This document shows, one piece after another, positions 41,801 to 53,026 of a DNA stretch of 64,000 nt. The number at the start of each line of letters is the position of its first letter. Positions within the stretch are counted from its first letter, which is position 1. This DNA is from Chrysophaeum taylorii (lineage: Eukaryota > Sar > Pelagophyceae > Pelagomonadales > Pelagomonadaceae), in NCBI GenBank assembly GCA_029834535.1, contig JAQMWT010000459.1:1-64000 (forward strand). Direction: 5' to 3'. The position numbers were made by a program, and so were the translations under genes. The notes beneath the pieces were generated by a model that saw nothing but the letters and a program-made list of their open reading frames with translations, was not told where the DNA came from and ran no database searches.

Positions 41801-43410
41801 ACGCGACATGGATGCCATGAGGGGCGGAAAGAGTGGGTGCAGGAGAAGGAAGACCACGATTGTCGAGAGGACCAATTGAAGGAAACGTTAAGCGAGCAGT
41901 GCCAGAACCAGAAACAGAGCCAGTGCCGATAGCAGAAGTGATGTTGTGCTGTTGAGTGTAGTCAAGGTCAGTGAAACCAGCAGGGGAATTGAAGAGACTG
42001 ACGTTTGCGCCGGTATCGTAGACGACGAGGCGAAGGTTGTTGCTGTGCAGGTAGTCGCGCTCACGAGCGGTGAGCAGAGCGGTAAGGGCATTGGTGGAGG
42101 AAAGGACTTGGCGAATGGAGGCGGAGATGGAAAGAAGATGGAAATTGAAAGACGGATAGGTGGGTGCAGAAAGAGATGGGTCAGGAGGGGAGATGGCGGT
42201 GGAAGGTGGGACAGAGGGTGTGGTGGAGGGTGGCAACGCAAGAAGCGGCGGAGAGGGTTGAGATGGGGGCAAGAGTGGGATGGGGGCGGAAAGATAGTTT
42301 TGGTAGAATGGTGGATGGGGTCGAGGTGGGTATTGGGGATTGGATCGAGGTGGGTAGTGGAGATTGGATCGAGGTGGGTATTGGGGACGAGGGCGAGGGT
42401 GGGCTGCAGCTTGGGAGAGCAGATAGCGCTGGCGCTTACGACAATCCTTATGGTGATGGCCAGGAATACCAGAAAAGTGACAAAGGTCAGTAGGGCGTGG
42501 GCGCTTGCGATAGAAAGAACCACGGGAAAATGGAGGCGAAGGCCGGGAACGGAAAGGTGGGCGATGGCGAGAACGCTGTTGGGAGCGCAAAGCATTGAGA
42601 CGATGATGGCATTTATCCGAAGGATGGTTGGTACGACCGCAAAAGTTGCAACGTTCACGATGGCGGGGACTCTCACGGAGCGTAGCATGGACAAGCGCGG
42701 ACTTGGTCTGAAGATAATCGAAAACTTTACTGTTGAGGCGATCAACGAAACCATCATATGTGTGCAGTTTAGGGTCAAGTGCAATGAGATCCTTAGACAA
42801 GATCGAGTCGGGGATTTTCGTCTGAAGCAATTGCAATGCAAGGGTGTCAGGGAAATCTTGATGATGCCGATCAACTTGAACACCAGTGATTAACTTGTTA
42901 AGAAAAGACTCCAGTTCATCGATATTGTTGCATACCAAGGAATGCAAGGACGCAATTGCTGACTGAGCGACACGATCTCCATGGCCCATGTAAACATCGG
43001 TAATGCGATTGTAAAGCCGCGTGAAGTTCATATCGCGGTTTTCACGGATATCCGCACGATCAGTATCATGCATTGGAAGTGCCATGAACAGTGCAGAGTA
43101 CCAACGTTGCTGCTTAACACCAAATTCTTATTCAGAGCATCCAGAGGCGGAAATGGTGGTCCAAGTTTCGTTGGTCAAGATAATGCGATCACCGGTGGAA
43201 ATGATCATGTTTTCCAGACGCCGGGTCCATTGGTGAAAAAGATGTCGCTCACCGCTGAAGGCATCAAGTTTTTGCGAAAGCCTGCTATCTTTAATTTCAA
43301 TCGAGGACATGATAAACGAGAGCGAACCGAACACGTAGCAATGAACTGAAGCCGATGAAGAGTCGACGTGAAGTGAAGCACAGGTTCGATCGGAACGAAC
43401 GAACGCTACA
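38894..43410 (-). mobile_element. Copy B: gag to RT of the composite copia element
   Basis: From right to left: Gag with CCHC knuckle (CNFCGRTNHPSDKCHH), protease (VVYDTGANVSLFN), integrase (HHCC part with CPACALGKMHAAH; core with IHADLMFTG, IYTDRDRSLMGQF, SGVVERSHRATADI) and RT (SAFIQAPIDEDIYVWPPEGY, VVDDLLVAHPRH). No methyltransferase domain. It ends in RNase H where EF-hand sequence starts. Its left-hand RT is nearly identical to copy A. Several breaks. Confidence 0.85.
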
Positions 43411-46400
43411 TGGCAGCAGGTGTTCTCCGCGGTCGAGCCTGTGCTTGACTTCGTGGCGACTCCTCCTCGGCTTCAGTTCATTGCTACGTGTTCGGTTCGT
43501 TGTCGTCTAACATGTCCTCGATCGAAATTCAAGCTAGCAAGCTTTCGCGAACACTTGATGTCTTCAGCTGTGAGCGACATTTTTTTTTCCACCAATGGAC
43601 ACGTCGTCGCGAACATGATCATCTCTACCGGCGATCACATTATCTCGACCAACGATCCTTGGACTAGCATCTCAGCATCTCGCTGCTCTGCAGAAGCATC
43701 TCGCTGCTCTGAAGAAGATTTCGCGTCAAGCAACAACGTTGATATCCATGACAACCGCGACATGAACTTCACGCGACTTTCCAAGCGCATTACCGATGTC
43801 TACATGGGCCGTGGGGATCGCGTAGCGAACTCCCTCAACGAGTTCATCAGCGGCGTTCAGGTTGCTCGGCATTGTACCTGATCCGACGCACCCTCGAGTG
43901 TGTCCTCGCATTTGACTAAGTGCATCGTGCTTCAAGACTTACTGGCTTTGTTTTATCGTCTCGCGTTTCGTACCAATGAATGTGGTTGTGACCTTGACAA
44001 GTTCAACAACAATCAATTTAGATGGCATGCACAACCACTTCTGCCGCGCTATCCGCCGCGTCGTCAGCCACAACCCCGACTTCAGACTCTTTCAACTGAC
44101 CTACCCTAGACGCTCCCCTTTCCCAACAACCTGGCTCTACTCGACTCCGACGCACTCCCCAATGTCATTTTGGCGGCTGCAAGGATCACTTTAAGGGGGA
44201 CTGCCGCAAGTTTCAAAGTTCCTAGCTATTCCACGACAACGCCCTACCCACCATCGCCGTTCTTCTCAACAGCGCAACACTCCCAATGACTCCAACAACA
44301 CCGACCCACCAACACCAACACCAGTAACACTACCTTTTCTGCTCCTGTGCCTACTCCAACCTTGACTGTTTATAGTTCCACTCCGCCGCTTTTCTTAATA
44401 CCACCACCTATTATACATCTTTGCACCTTTCTGCCAATCAAGATAATTCCAAGTCAGCGTGTGTACCGCCGATTTTCTGACGCAAACACATCAACACCCC
44501 ATCCCACGGAAGCCCCTCGTTTTTGTGAAGGAAAAGTGTTTTTGTGGAAGCCCCTCGTTTTTGCTTTTAGCTCCCATTGCACATGCGCCCTTCGTTCTGT
44601 ATTTTCCGCTCTTCGTTGCTCAACCCCTCGTTCTGTCTTTTCACCTCGTCGTTGCTCCCCTCCTCGTTGTCTTTTCACCTCGTCGTTGCTCCCCTCCTCG
44701 TTCTGCATTTTCAACTATTCGTTGATCCACTCCCCGTTGTGCATTTTCAGCTATTCGTTGATCCACTCCCCGTTCTACATTTTCTGCTATTCGTTGATCC
44801 ACGCCTCGTTGTGCTTGTCGGTTTTGGTAAAACCAGCGACTCACGTTCCATCGCGCATTTCACCTGCCACAACTAAGCTGTGCCTGTCAATTTTTCGCGT
44901 GCGCAGCTTTCGTGCTTCCTATGTGCTTGGATCGCTCATCTTCGGGATCCTGGACAGACGCTTCTTTGCTGTGTGATTTGTGGTTCTCCTTCGCGCACTC
45001 TCGCCTTTTCGCCGTATTTCTGACCTTTTAAATCCGGTTTTGCTATCGCAATGAATTCCGTGCTCAGCACCCGCGACGCTATCTGCAATGTTCTTACGTC
45101 TGCGACGCTATCTGCAACGTTCTTACGTGCCACAACTGTTTTGCCATTATCGCTAACTTCTACCGCCGTCTATTCGAGTATGACGAGCAAAGGTCGCCGC
45201 TTGCTCCTCCAACGTTGGCCCATATGGCAACTTCGTTCTTGCGAATGCGAAAACGAGCCACTTTCTTATCTGCCACAGCAGGCTGGCATACAGCAGCCTG
45301 GTCTACCCGTGTTCGTTCCTTACACCGCTGGCGCGTCCGAAGTCTTCCATTTTCGCGTACAGGACGCGGTCGTGCCCATGGCAACTTGTTCACGCCACAA
45401 CAACCAAACACCCAACGTTCGCATCAACCCTGTTTACGCCTGTTTTTGCTTCAGTCGCCTCCGGCCATTGTCATAACCTGGTCACCATACAACATATCTG
45501 CCCCAAGGCAACGTTCTCATCAGACGTCTGGTACACAGCCATCATATATACCAGCCTGTGTTCCCGCTCTCTTTACCCCGCTGCGATTCTCAGTGGCAAC
45601 AATCGCCCAACGCAAGTCTTCCCAGGCACTTTTGTCGCTATTGTTCTTCAGACCTCGCTTTTGCTGACAGTTTCGCTTATCAGATTTCCGGCAATGTCAA
45701 CCACCGACGGAACTTCAACGTTGTTCCGCCTTTCTCGACTCACGCTTCCAAGCTCTCGTCTACTGTTGCCCCATTGTCACCTGTTCCTGCTGTTGCCCGA
45801 TTGTCACCTGTTCTTCCGCTGTTGCCCCCTTGTCCCCTGTGTTTGATGAGAATGCGCCGGTTTCGCTGGGACTGATCTCCCCATCACGTGAACCGACCAT
45901 TCTACGAGCTCATGAACTCCGACGAACCAAAGAGAGAAAACCACAAAACGTGCACAACAAAGTCGAGCCAACCAGAGCCGACAAAACAACAAGCATGCAA
46001 AACAAAAAGCATGCAAAACAAAGTCGAGCCAAACGGAGCCGATCGCGCAAAGTCGACAAAAAGCGCACATTATTCAGAAACAAATGGAGAACCAACTCAA
46101 ACCCACAATATTGGCGTTTTACTACGCACTGTTGATTCTGTGTCATCTCATGTCGATTCTGTGTCATCTTGTCATTCCCTTCGATTCTGTGTCATCTTGT
46201 CATTCCCTGTACGTTAATTATTCTAGCTTTCGTTTGTTAGTTCATTATGTCTTCCTTCCCCTCTCCAAATCCTGCACGTCGGTTACAAGCCATTGCCAAA
46301 GAATATCATTCCCTCGGTCATTGTTCGCGTTCCTTCTACTTTTTCTGGCACCATCTGCCCTTTGAAGTGGGTCCACCGCATGAAGTATGAATCTGGCCGC

Positions 46401-47030
46401 TTCACATCGTACACTGCTCATCTCGTTGTCCGCGGTTACACCCAGGTTCGCGGCATTGCTTACCACGACGCGTACCGTCCTGTATATGTCATCTCTGCTT
46501 TCATACAAGCCCCTGTCTGGCGTTGCTGTTCACGACTGGGATTTGCATAAGCTGGATGTCAGCTCCGCTTTTATCCAAGCTCCCATTGACGAAGACATCT
46601 ATGTCTGGCCGCCCGACGGTTATGCTCCTCGCCAAGCCACCGATGGCTTCAAAATCCTTTACACGCTCTGTTGCTCTTGGTACGGTTGCCCGCAAGCATG
46701 TCCCCACTGGTGGCTTTACTTAGAACGCTTCCTTGTCAATGATTGTAGCTTTGTCCGCGATTCTGGTGCCACTTGCAGCTACACACTCATGCTTAAGTCT
46801 ACTGTCGTTCAGCGCCTTGTTATCGTCGTTGATGATCTTCCTGTGGCGCACCCCCGTTCTTGCATTGGCCATTACCACGCTCCCTTTTTGCGTTTTTTAA
46901 AGCCTTCCCACATCCGTTGGTCTCCGCCTTACGCGTGCTCGCGCACGTCGCAGGCTCGCTATCTACCAGTCCCATGCTATCCGTGAAATCCTCACCGAAC
47001 ATCGCTTCATCAGCAGTAAACCAGGATTGA
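43410..47030 (+). mobile_element. Copy C: inverted, strongly decayed copy
   Basis: Plus-strand relatives of copies B and D: gag start near 43.51 kb, the DIHDNRDMNFTRLSKRITDV stretch, a decayed middle with tandem-like T/C-rich repeats (44.5-44.8 kb), integrase C-terminal remnants and an RT part (SAFIQAPIDEDIYVWPPDGY at 46.56 kb). It meets copy B head to head at the primer-site region near 43.41 kb. Many breaks; older or more damaged than B and D. Confidence 0.75.
44560..44820 (+). repeat. Pyrimidine-rich tandem repeats in copy C
   Basis: About ten imperfect units of 25-35 bp of the type CTCCTCGTTGT.TTTTCACCTCGT and ATTCGTTGATCCACTCCCCGTT. They have no counterpart in copies B and D. Confidence 0.75.
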
Positions 47031-47239
47031 CTTACGCATAGCAAAATTTCGTCAACAACAACGTCAATAGACGTATGGATGACAGGTCCAGAGGAGCGTT
47101 GAAGCAATATGCGATAACCAGGTCCGGCAGAGGGATACCCAATGAGGATACCTGTTATAGCTTTGGTAGGCCATTTGTCGCCAGTAAGAATTGCAGCAGG
47201 ACAGCCCCAAACACGAAGAAAATCGACACGGGGGAGAGT

Positions 47240-49582
47240 TTAATGTAGCATTTCATATGGCGTCATGTAACCAGGGTTAGAGGCGTTTGGCATGCGCTCG
47301 GAGATGAAGTCAGCCGTTTCCATGGCCCAACGCCAAAAATCAGGTGGACGGTGCGCATGCACCAAAAGAGTGCGAGTAATATCAGCAGTTGCGCGATGAG
47401 AGCGTTCCACAACACCAGAAAAAGCGTGCGCCTGTGAAGTTCTGGACTGAGCAGCAGGAGCCCGTTTGAGGGCGATGTTGTTGCCCAGATAGAAGGTTTC
47501 GAATTGGCCCATAAGAGAGCGGTCACGATCGGTGTAGATGAGGGCGATACGATATCCAAATGGGCGAACCACGGTATACAGAAAAAGTTCGAGTTGACGA
47601 GCGTTGGTAAGTGCATCGTGTCGTGGGGCAAAGTAACGTGTGCGGCGGCGCGTATGATCATCGACAAACGTAAGGATGGCACGGTCGTGGTAAATGAAAG
47701 AAGGGACACCTGTGAACATGAGATCGGCGTGGATAATAAGATAGGGCGCAACGGCACGTGGACGAGACAAAGGCTCGGAGGCAGGAAGCGAGGTGGAAGT
47801 GGAGGCATGTGCTTTACGTTGGCCAACATGCGCAGCATGCATTTTACCTAGAGCACAAGCAGGACAAAAAGAAAGCGACGCGGAGCTGGGGAAAAGCGGT
47901 GCGCCAGCAGCGAGAGAAGACAAACGTCGGATATAAGAGGGACTATAGTGACCAAGACGAGCATGCCAAAGGTCGAAGGTAAGTTGAGTGCGTTGAGACA
48001 CAACGGGAAACGCACAAGGGTCATGTACGCGAGGGCAAGAAGAAAATGCCACAAAAGGTGAAACGAAGTCCACGTAGGGCGCAGCGGTCGTATTGCCGAT
48101 CCAACAGACGATCAAAAGAAGACCACAGCGACGAAGCAGGGGAATAACGTGATGCGTTTGACGGTGACGTAAAATTCGTCGCGGATGAGGAGGGCCAACA
48201 TCCTGAATCGTATGACAATCGTAACCAACTTGCTCAAGGGCATGATCCGAAAGAATCCGTTTGTCACCAAGGCCAGGAGAGATGAGGGTATACGGGAACG
48301 CGACATGGATGCCATGAGGGGCGGAAAGAGTGGGTGCAGGAGAAGGAAGACCACGATTGTCGAGAGGACCAATTGAAGGAAACGTTAAGCGAGCAGTGCC
48401 AGAACCAGAAACAGAGCCAGTGCCGATAGCAGAAGTGATGTTGTGCTGTTGAGTGTAGTCAAGGTCAGTGAAACCAGCAGGGGAATTGAAGAGATTGACG
48501 TTTGCGCCGGTATCGTAGACGACGAGGCGAAGGTTGTTGCTGTGCAGGTAGTCGCGCTCACGAGCGGTGAGCAGAGCGGTAAGGGCATTGGTGGAGGAAA
48601 GGACTTGGTGAATGGAGGCGGAGATGGAAAGAAGATGGAAATTGAAAGACGGATAGGTGGGTGTAGAAAGAGATGGGTCAGGAGGGGAGACGGCGGTGGA
48701 AGGTGGGACAGAGGGAGTGGTGGAGGGTGGCAACGCAAGAAGCGGCGGAGAGGGTTGAGATGGGGGCAAGAGTGGGATGGGGGCGGAAAGATAGTTTTGG
48801 TAGAATGGTGGCTGGGGTCGAGGTGGGTATTGGGGATTGGATCGAGGTGGGTAGTGGAGATTGGATCGAGGTGGGTATTGGGGACGAGGGCGAGGGTGGG
48901 CTGCAGCTTGGGAGAGCAGATAGCGCCGGCGCTTACGACAATCCTTCTGGTGATGGCCAGGAATACCAGGAAAGTGACAAAGGTCAGTAGGGCGTGGGCG
49001 CTTGCGATAGAAAGAACCACGGGAAAATGGAGGCGAAGGCCGGGAACGGAAAGGTGGGCGATGGCGAGAACGCTGTTGGGAGCGCAAAGCATTGAGACGA
49101 TGAAGGCATTTATCCGAAGGATGGTTGGTACGACCGCAAAAGTTGCAACGTTCACGATGGCGGGGACTCTCACGGAGCGTAGCATGGACAAGCGCAGACT
49201 TGGTCTGAAGATAATCGTAAACTTTACTGTTGAGGCGATCAACGAAACCATCATATGTGTGCAGTTTAGGGTCAAGTGCAATGAGATCCTTAGACAAGAT
49301 CGAGTCGGGGATTTTCGTCCGAAGCAATTGCAATGCAAGGGTGTCAGGGGAATCTTGATGATGCCGAGCAACTTGAACACCAGTGATGAACTTGTTAAGA
49401 AAAGACTCCAGTTCATCGATATTGTTGCATACCAAGGAATGCAAGGACGCAATTGCTGACTGAGCGACACGATCTCCATGGCCCATGTAAACATCGGTAA
49501 TGCGCTTGTAAAGCCGCGTGAAGTTCATATCGCGGTTTTCACGGATATCCGCACGATCAGTATCATTCATTGGAAGTGCCAT
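47240..49582 (-). CDS. Gag-protease-integrase ORF of copy D
   Basis: One open frame of 780 codons. Gag occupies roughly residues 1-230, with DTDRADIRENRDMNFTRLYK, a CCHC knuckle CNFCGRTNHPSDKC and a second, imperfect Cys/His unit. A Pro-rich stretch follows (residues 235-320). The protease loop is VVYDTGANVNLFN near 355. Pre-integrase LWHARLGHYSPSYIRRL with CPACALGKMHAAH, then integrase IHADLMFTGVP, LIYTDRDRSLMGQFE, SGVVERSHRATADITRTL. Typical Ty1/copia order without a methyltransferase. RT is missing on this copy because copy C abuts at about 47.03 kb. Confidence 0.9.
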   Translation of the reverse strand: MALPMNDTDRADIRENRDMNFTRLYKRITDVYMGHGDRVAQSAIASLHSLVCNNIDELESFLNKFITGVQVARHHQDSPDTLALQLLRTKIPDSILSKDLIALDPKLHTYDGFVDRLNSKVYDYLQTKSALVHATLRESPRHRERCNFCGRTNHPSDKCLHRLNALRSQQRSRHRPPFRSRPSPPFSRGSFYRKRPRPTDLCHFPGIPGHHQKDCRKRRRYLLSQAAAHPRPRPQYPPRSNLHYPPRSNPQYPPRPQPPFYQNYLSAPIPLLPPSQPSPPLLALPPSTTPSVPPSTAVSPPDPSLSTPTYPSFNFHLLSISASIHQVLSSTNALTALLTARERDYLHSNNLRLVVYDTGANVNLFNSPAGFTDLDYTQQHNITSAIGTGSVSGSGTARLTFPSIGPLDNRGLPSPAPTLSAPHGIHVAFPYTLISPGLGDKRILSDHALEQVGYDCHTIQDVGPPHPRRILRHRQTHHVIPLLRRCGLLLIVCWIGNTTAAPYVDFVSPFVAFSSCPRVHDPCAFPVVSQRTQLTFDLWHARLGHYSPSYIRRLSSLAAGAPLFPSSASLSFCPACALGKMHAAHVGQRKAHASTSTSLPASEPLSRPRAVAPYLIIHADLMFTGVPSFIYHDRAILTFVDDHTRRRTRYFAPRHDALTNARQLELFLYTVVRPFGYRIALIYTDRDRSLMGQFETFYLGNNIALKRAPAAQSRTSQAHAFSGVVERSHRATADITRTLLVHAHRPPDFWRWAMETADFISERMPNASNPGYMTPYEMLH

Positions 49583-49912
49583 GAACAGTGCAGAGTACCA
49601 ACGTTGGTGCTTAACACCAAATTCTCATTCAGAGCAGCCAGAGGTGGAAATGGTGGTCCAAGTCTCGTTGGTCAAGATAATGCGATCACCGGTGGAAATG
49701 ATCATGTTTTCCAGGCGCCGGGTCCATTGGTGAAAAAGATGTCGCTCACCGCTGAAGGCATCAAGTTTTTGCGAAAGCTTGCTATCTTTAATTTAAATCG
49801 AGGACATGGTAAACGAGAGCGAACCGAACACGTAGCAATGAACTGAAGCCGATGAAGAGTCGACGTGAAGTCGAGCACAGGTTCGATCGGAACGAACGAA
49901 CACCTGCTACCA

Positions 49913-50008
49913 TGTGACAACTGGAATGGGGCGTCACTCTAGCGATAAGGGAATGACGTAGGGATACTGGATACGTGGTGCAGGGGTAAGTGTCATAGCT
50001 TCCTCACA
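49913..50008 (-). repeat. 5' LTR of the composite element, with primer site
   Basis: 96 bp, TGTGAC...CTCACA. On the minus strand the primer site TGGTAGCAGGTGTTCG follows directly; it is complementary to the last 16 bases of the initiator tRNA copied at 37854-37902. Confidence 0.9.
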
Positions 50009-50043
50009 TGCAGCGTTGTGCACTTACTCAAACGCAAGTAAAA

Positions 50044-51008
50044 AACAAGTGCAAGCCAGCATGTTCACTTTGTCCTGAATCTCAAACCCCACATCACAAA
50101 GTTTCGTGCCTTCGACCCGGTCCCGCGCAGACACTCGTCCCCTAAGGGTGTCCCGCCTCTTCGTTCTCTGTTCAACACGCATGAGTCGGTGCTGCGGCCT
50201 GCTGAGCTCTGAGCTCGACGACTCTGCTGCGGGAAAGACGACCCGAGGACCTCGCGGTAGACGACATGCGCGTGTAGACGCCGGGGAGGCGTTTTCGGTA
50301 TTGCGCAGCACGTGCGGGTAAGGGTGGAGTCGTCGACTGGGATGACGGTGTCGTCGACGGAGAGAACGACGTCCTCTGGCTTGCCGACTCGGCTGAGAGG
50401 CACGTAGAGCTGGCCGTCGCTGAAGACGGGCTTGGGCAAGAGGACGTCGACCTTGCGGAGCGTCTGGCCTTGCCTCTTGTTGATCGTCGAAGGCGGGTCG
50501 CAAGGGAAACTGCCGTCGGCGCAGATCGAAGGGGAGCTAGCCCTGCTTCGTGGTATTGGTGACGCGCGGGATCATGAGGGTTTTTTCGCGCCGTTCACCC
50601 AACAGGCGAGTTGGAGGAGCCTCGGCGAGACGATATGATCGATGACGTATCGGGTGCCGTTGCAGTGGCCGTGCAACGGGTCGAGATTGCGAAGACTCTA
50701 AGCTCACGATCAACGTCGGTATGGCATAGATTGTCATGAAGTTTATAAACTTGACTGGAAAGAGCGAGGCGTCGTCTCCCGACCCAACCTCGTCGGCCGA
50801 AAAGGAACTCCGTCGCCTCGTCTCCGGGAAAGGCCGCGGTCATGCGCGCGTTGAAAGCATCGACAACATTGTTTCGGCGGGGCGCGAGACAATGGCGCGC
50901 TGGAGGAGCCCTCTCGGGTCGTGGAAATCGTCTGCGACGTTGCCGTATGCGGCTTGGAGGCTCAATGTATGCCTCGCGCCTACCTGAGTCTAAACCCTGA
51001 TTCGGGGG
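50044..51008 (-). mobile_element. Helitron copy with PIF1-like helicase fragment
   Basis: Third copy of the Helitron family, with the same 3' end (CTTGCACTTG followed by T on the minus strand). It preserves more of the helicase C-terminal part: LAPRRNNVVDAFNARMTAAF and FPGDEATEFLFG near 50.83-50.89 kb, STINKRQGQTLRKVDVLLPK, and VFSDGQLYVPLSRVGKPEDV at about 50.40-50.44 kb. These match the 3' motifs of Helitron helicases that unwind DNA during rolling-circle transposition. The Rep part is absent. Frames change along it, so it is broken. Its 5' end runs into the LINE cluster. Confidence 0.85.
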
Positions 51009-51446
51009 ACATAGGTCGGTCCCCGCCTGCCCCACGCCTCGGCGATGACCCCGACTAGGTCCCGCGTACTTATCTCCGCCCGTCAGGCACATCCCTCATA
51101 CCCCACAAACCCACCCACATCCTTCATGCTCCCCACTCACACCCCCCTCTTAGCAGTCGACATTTAAAGACATAGGTCGGTATATAGGTCGGCAGCATGC
51201 GTACGACCTACGGGCGGGGCCCGTCCTCTCTTCGCCTGCCCCACGCCTCGGCGATGACCCCGACTAGGTCCCGCGTACTTATCTCCGCCCGTCAGGCACA
51301 TCCCTCATACCCCACAAACCCACCCACATCCTTCATGCTCCCCACACACACCCCCCTCTTAGCAGTCGACATTTAAAGACATAGGTCGACACACCCCCCT
51401 CTTAGCAGTCGACATTTAAAGACATAGGTCGACATTTAAAGACATA
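51009..51446 (+). mobile_element. Cluster of four 5'-truncated LINE tails
   Basis: Successive copies start at about 51024, 51193, 51391 and 51431 and all end in TTAGCAGTCGACATTTAAAG followed by ACATAGGTC-type heptamers. The first two begin in the last codons of the ORF found at 33.6-34.5 kb. Copies share the 3' end and differ in 5' truncation. Confidence 0.8.
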
Positions 51447-52434
51447 CAAGTGCAGACCAGTAAGTTCACCTAGTCCCATTCTCTAACCCCAGTAAGTTCA
51501 CCTGGTCCCAGTAAGTTCACCTGGTCGGTAAGTTCACCTAGTCCGAATCTCTAGCCCCAGTAAGTTCGGCGTAAACCCACTCGTGCTCACACCACTCCTT
51601 CGAGCTCGTCGCTGTCGCCTCCGCCAATCTAAGCTGCTTCGATCCGCACACGCCGCTAACCTTCGAGTTTACTCTAAAACCCCCAGTAAGCTCACCTGGT
51701 CCCAGTAAGTTCACCTGGTCACTATATTCACCTAGTCCCAATCTCGAACCCCAGTAAGTTCACCTGGTCCCAGTAAGTTCACCTACAGCGCGCGTGTAGA
51801 CACCGGGAGGGGGCTTATCGGTATTGCGCAGCACGTGTGGGGTAGGGTGGAGTCGTCGACTCAGAAGAGCATATTCTCGGGGTTGCCGATCGACAGAGAG
51901 CCACGTAGAGCTGGACGTGACAGAAGACGGGCTTGTGGGCAAGAGGACACGGACCTCGCGGGGCGTCTGGCCCTGGCTCTTGTTGATCGTTTGGCGTAGG
52001 CGGGCCTTAAGGGATACAGGTTGGAGGAGCCTCGGTGACAACGACACGATCAATCATGTATATGGTACCGTTGCAGTGGCCGTGCGACGGGTTGAGGTTG
52101 CGAAGACTATAAGCTCGCGATCAAAGTCAGCATCCCGCTGGTTGTCAGGGAGTTGAGAACTCGACTGTAAAGAGCGAGGCGCCGGCTTCCGACCCAACCT
52201 AGTCGGCCGAAAAGAACTCCGACGCCTCGTCTCCGGGAAAAAAAGGCCGCGGTCATGCGCGCGTTGTCAGCATCGACAACATCGTTTCGACGGGGCGTGA
52301 GAATGGCGCGCTGAAAGAGCCGCCGCGGGTCGTGGAAATAGTCTGCGAGGTCGCCGTATCCTTACCCTAAATCGGGGGACAAACAAACAAACAAACAGAC
52401 AGACAGACAAACATCTGTCGATTAGTAGTAAGGA
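51447..52434 (-). mobile_element. Helitron copy, inverted twin of the one at 15.46 kb
   Basis: About 988 bp, near-identical to 15457-16433 over its whole length. Minus strand begins TCCTTACTACTAATCG after A and ends CTGCACTTG before T. The same helicase remnant and the same subterminal CCAGGTGAACTTACTGG array. Two copies with identical ends show that this short form was itself mobilised. Confidence 0.88.
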
Positions 52435-52963
52435 TGTCATAGCTTAGCAAGGCTCTCTTAGCAGTCGACATTTAAAGACATAGGTCATAGGTCATAAATG
52501 ATACATATTATAGGTCATAGGTCATAGGTCACCCCCCTCTTAGCAGTCGACATTTAAAGACATAGGTCACCGCCCTCGCCCATGTCGCCGCCTCGGGGAA
52601 CCCCACCCAGGCCGCCCGATCCCAGCAGGACGCCACCCTTCGTCGCACATACGTCCGGCGGCAGCATGCGTACGACCTACGGGCGGGGCCCGTCCTCTCT
52701 TCGCCTGCCCCACGACTCGGCGATGGCCCCGACTAGGTCCCGCGTACTTATCTCCGCCCGTCAGGCACATCCCGCCTACCCCACAACCCCCCCCACATCC
52801 TTCATGCCCCCCACACACACCCCCCTCTTAGCAGTCGACATTTAAAGACATAGGTCCCGCGTACTTATCTCCGCCCGCCAGGCACATCCCGCGTACCCCA
52901 CAAACCCACCCACATCCTTCATGCTCCCCATACACACACCCCTCTTAGCAGTCGACATTTAAA
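52435..52963 (+). mobile_element. Second cluster of 5'-truncated LINE tails
   Basis: At least four copies, beginning at about 52455, 52531, 52569 and 52856, each ending in the CTCTTAGCAGTCGACATTTA core. Between the first two lies an array of ATAGGTC heptamers (52482-52528). The third is the longest and includes coding sequence homologous to THVAASGSLTQAARSQQDVT of the 33.6-kb ORF. Confidence 0.8.
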
Positions 52964-53026
52964 GACAGACAAACAAACAAACAAACAAACAAACAAACAA
53001 ACAAACAAACAAACAAACAAACAAAC
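52964..53026. repeat. (CAAA)n microsatellite
   Basis: About 60 bp of CAAA repeats. Similar short tracts mark the 5' ends of the Helitron copies. Confidence 0.9.

Larger units (their letters stand above)
36194..50013 (-). mobile_element. Composite 13.8-kb Ty1/copia insertion with 96-bp LTRs
   Basis: The outermost LTRs (36199-36344 and 49913-50008) are flanked by the same five bases TGCAG (36194-36198 and 50009-50013), so the block behaves as one insertion. In sense (minus) order: 5' LTR, primer site, gag-protease-integrase (copy D), an inverted copy (C), a third copy with gag to RT (B), an EF-hand gene fragment, an internal LTR, half an initiator tRNA, RT/RNase H (copy A), 3' LTR. Copies B and D are about 97% alike by eye and the LTRs differ at only a few bases, so it is young. 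It is heavily rearranged with many breaks. Confidence 0.8.

Noticed and set aside
41946-42893. Long Gly/Arg-rich plus-strand ORFs at 41.9-42.9 and 48.4-49.5 kb
   Set aside because: They are antisense shadows of the gag/protease region of copies B and D; the minus strand has the recognisable motifs.
36890-49582. Methyltransferase domain in the composite copia family
   Set aside because: Copy D reads from gag through protease straight into integrase without room for one.
51009-52963. Regularly recurring short repeat that could suggest a CRISPR array
   Set aside because: The spacing is irregular, the units share only the 3' end and extend variably 5', and the sequence is eukaryotic. Truncated LINE tails explain it better.
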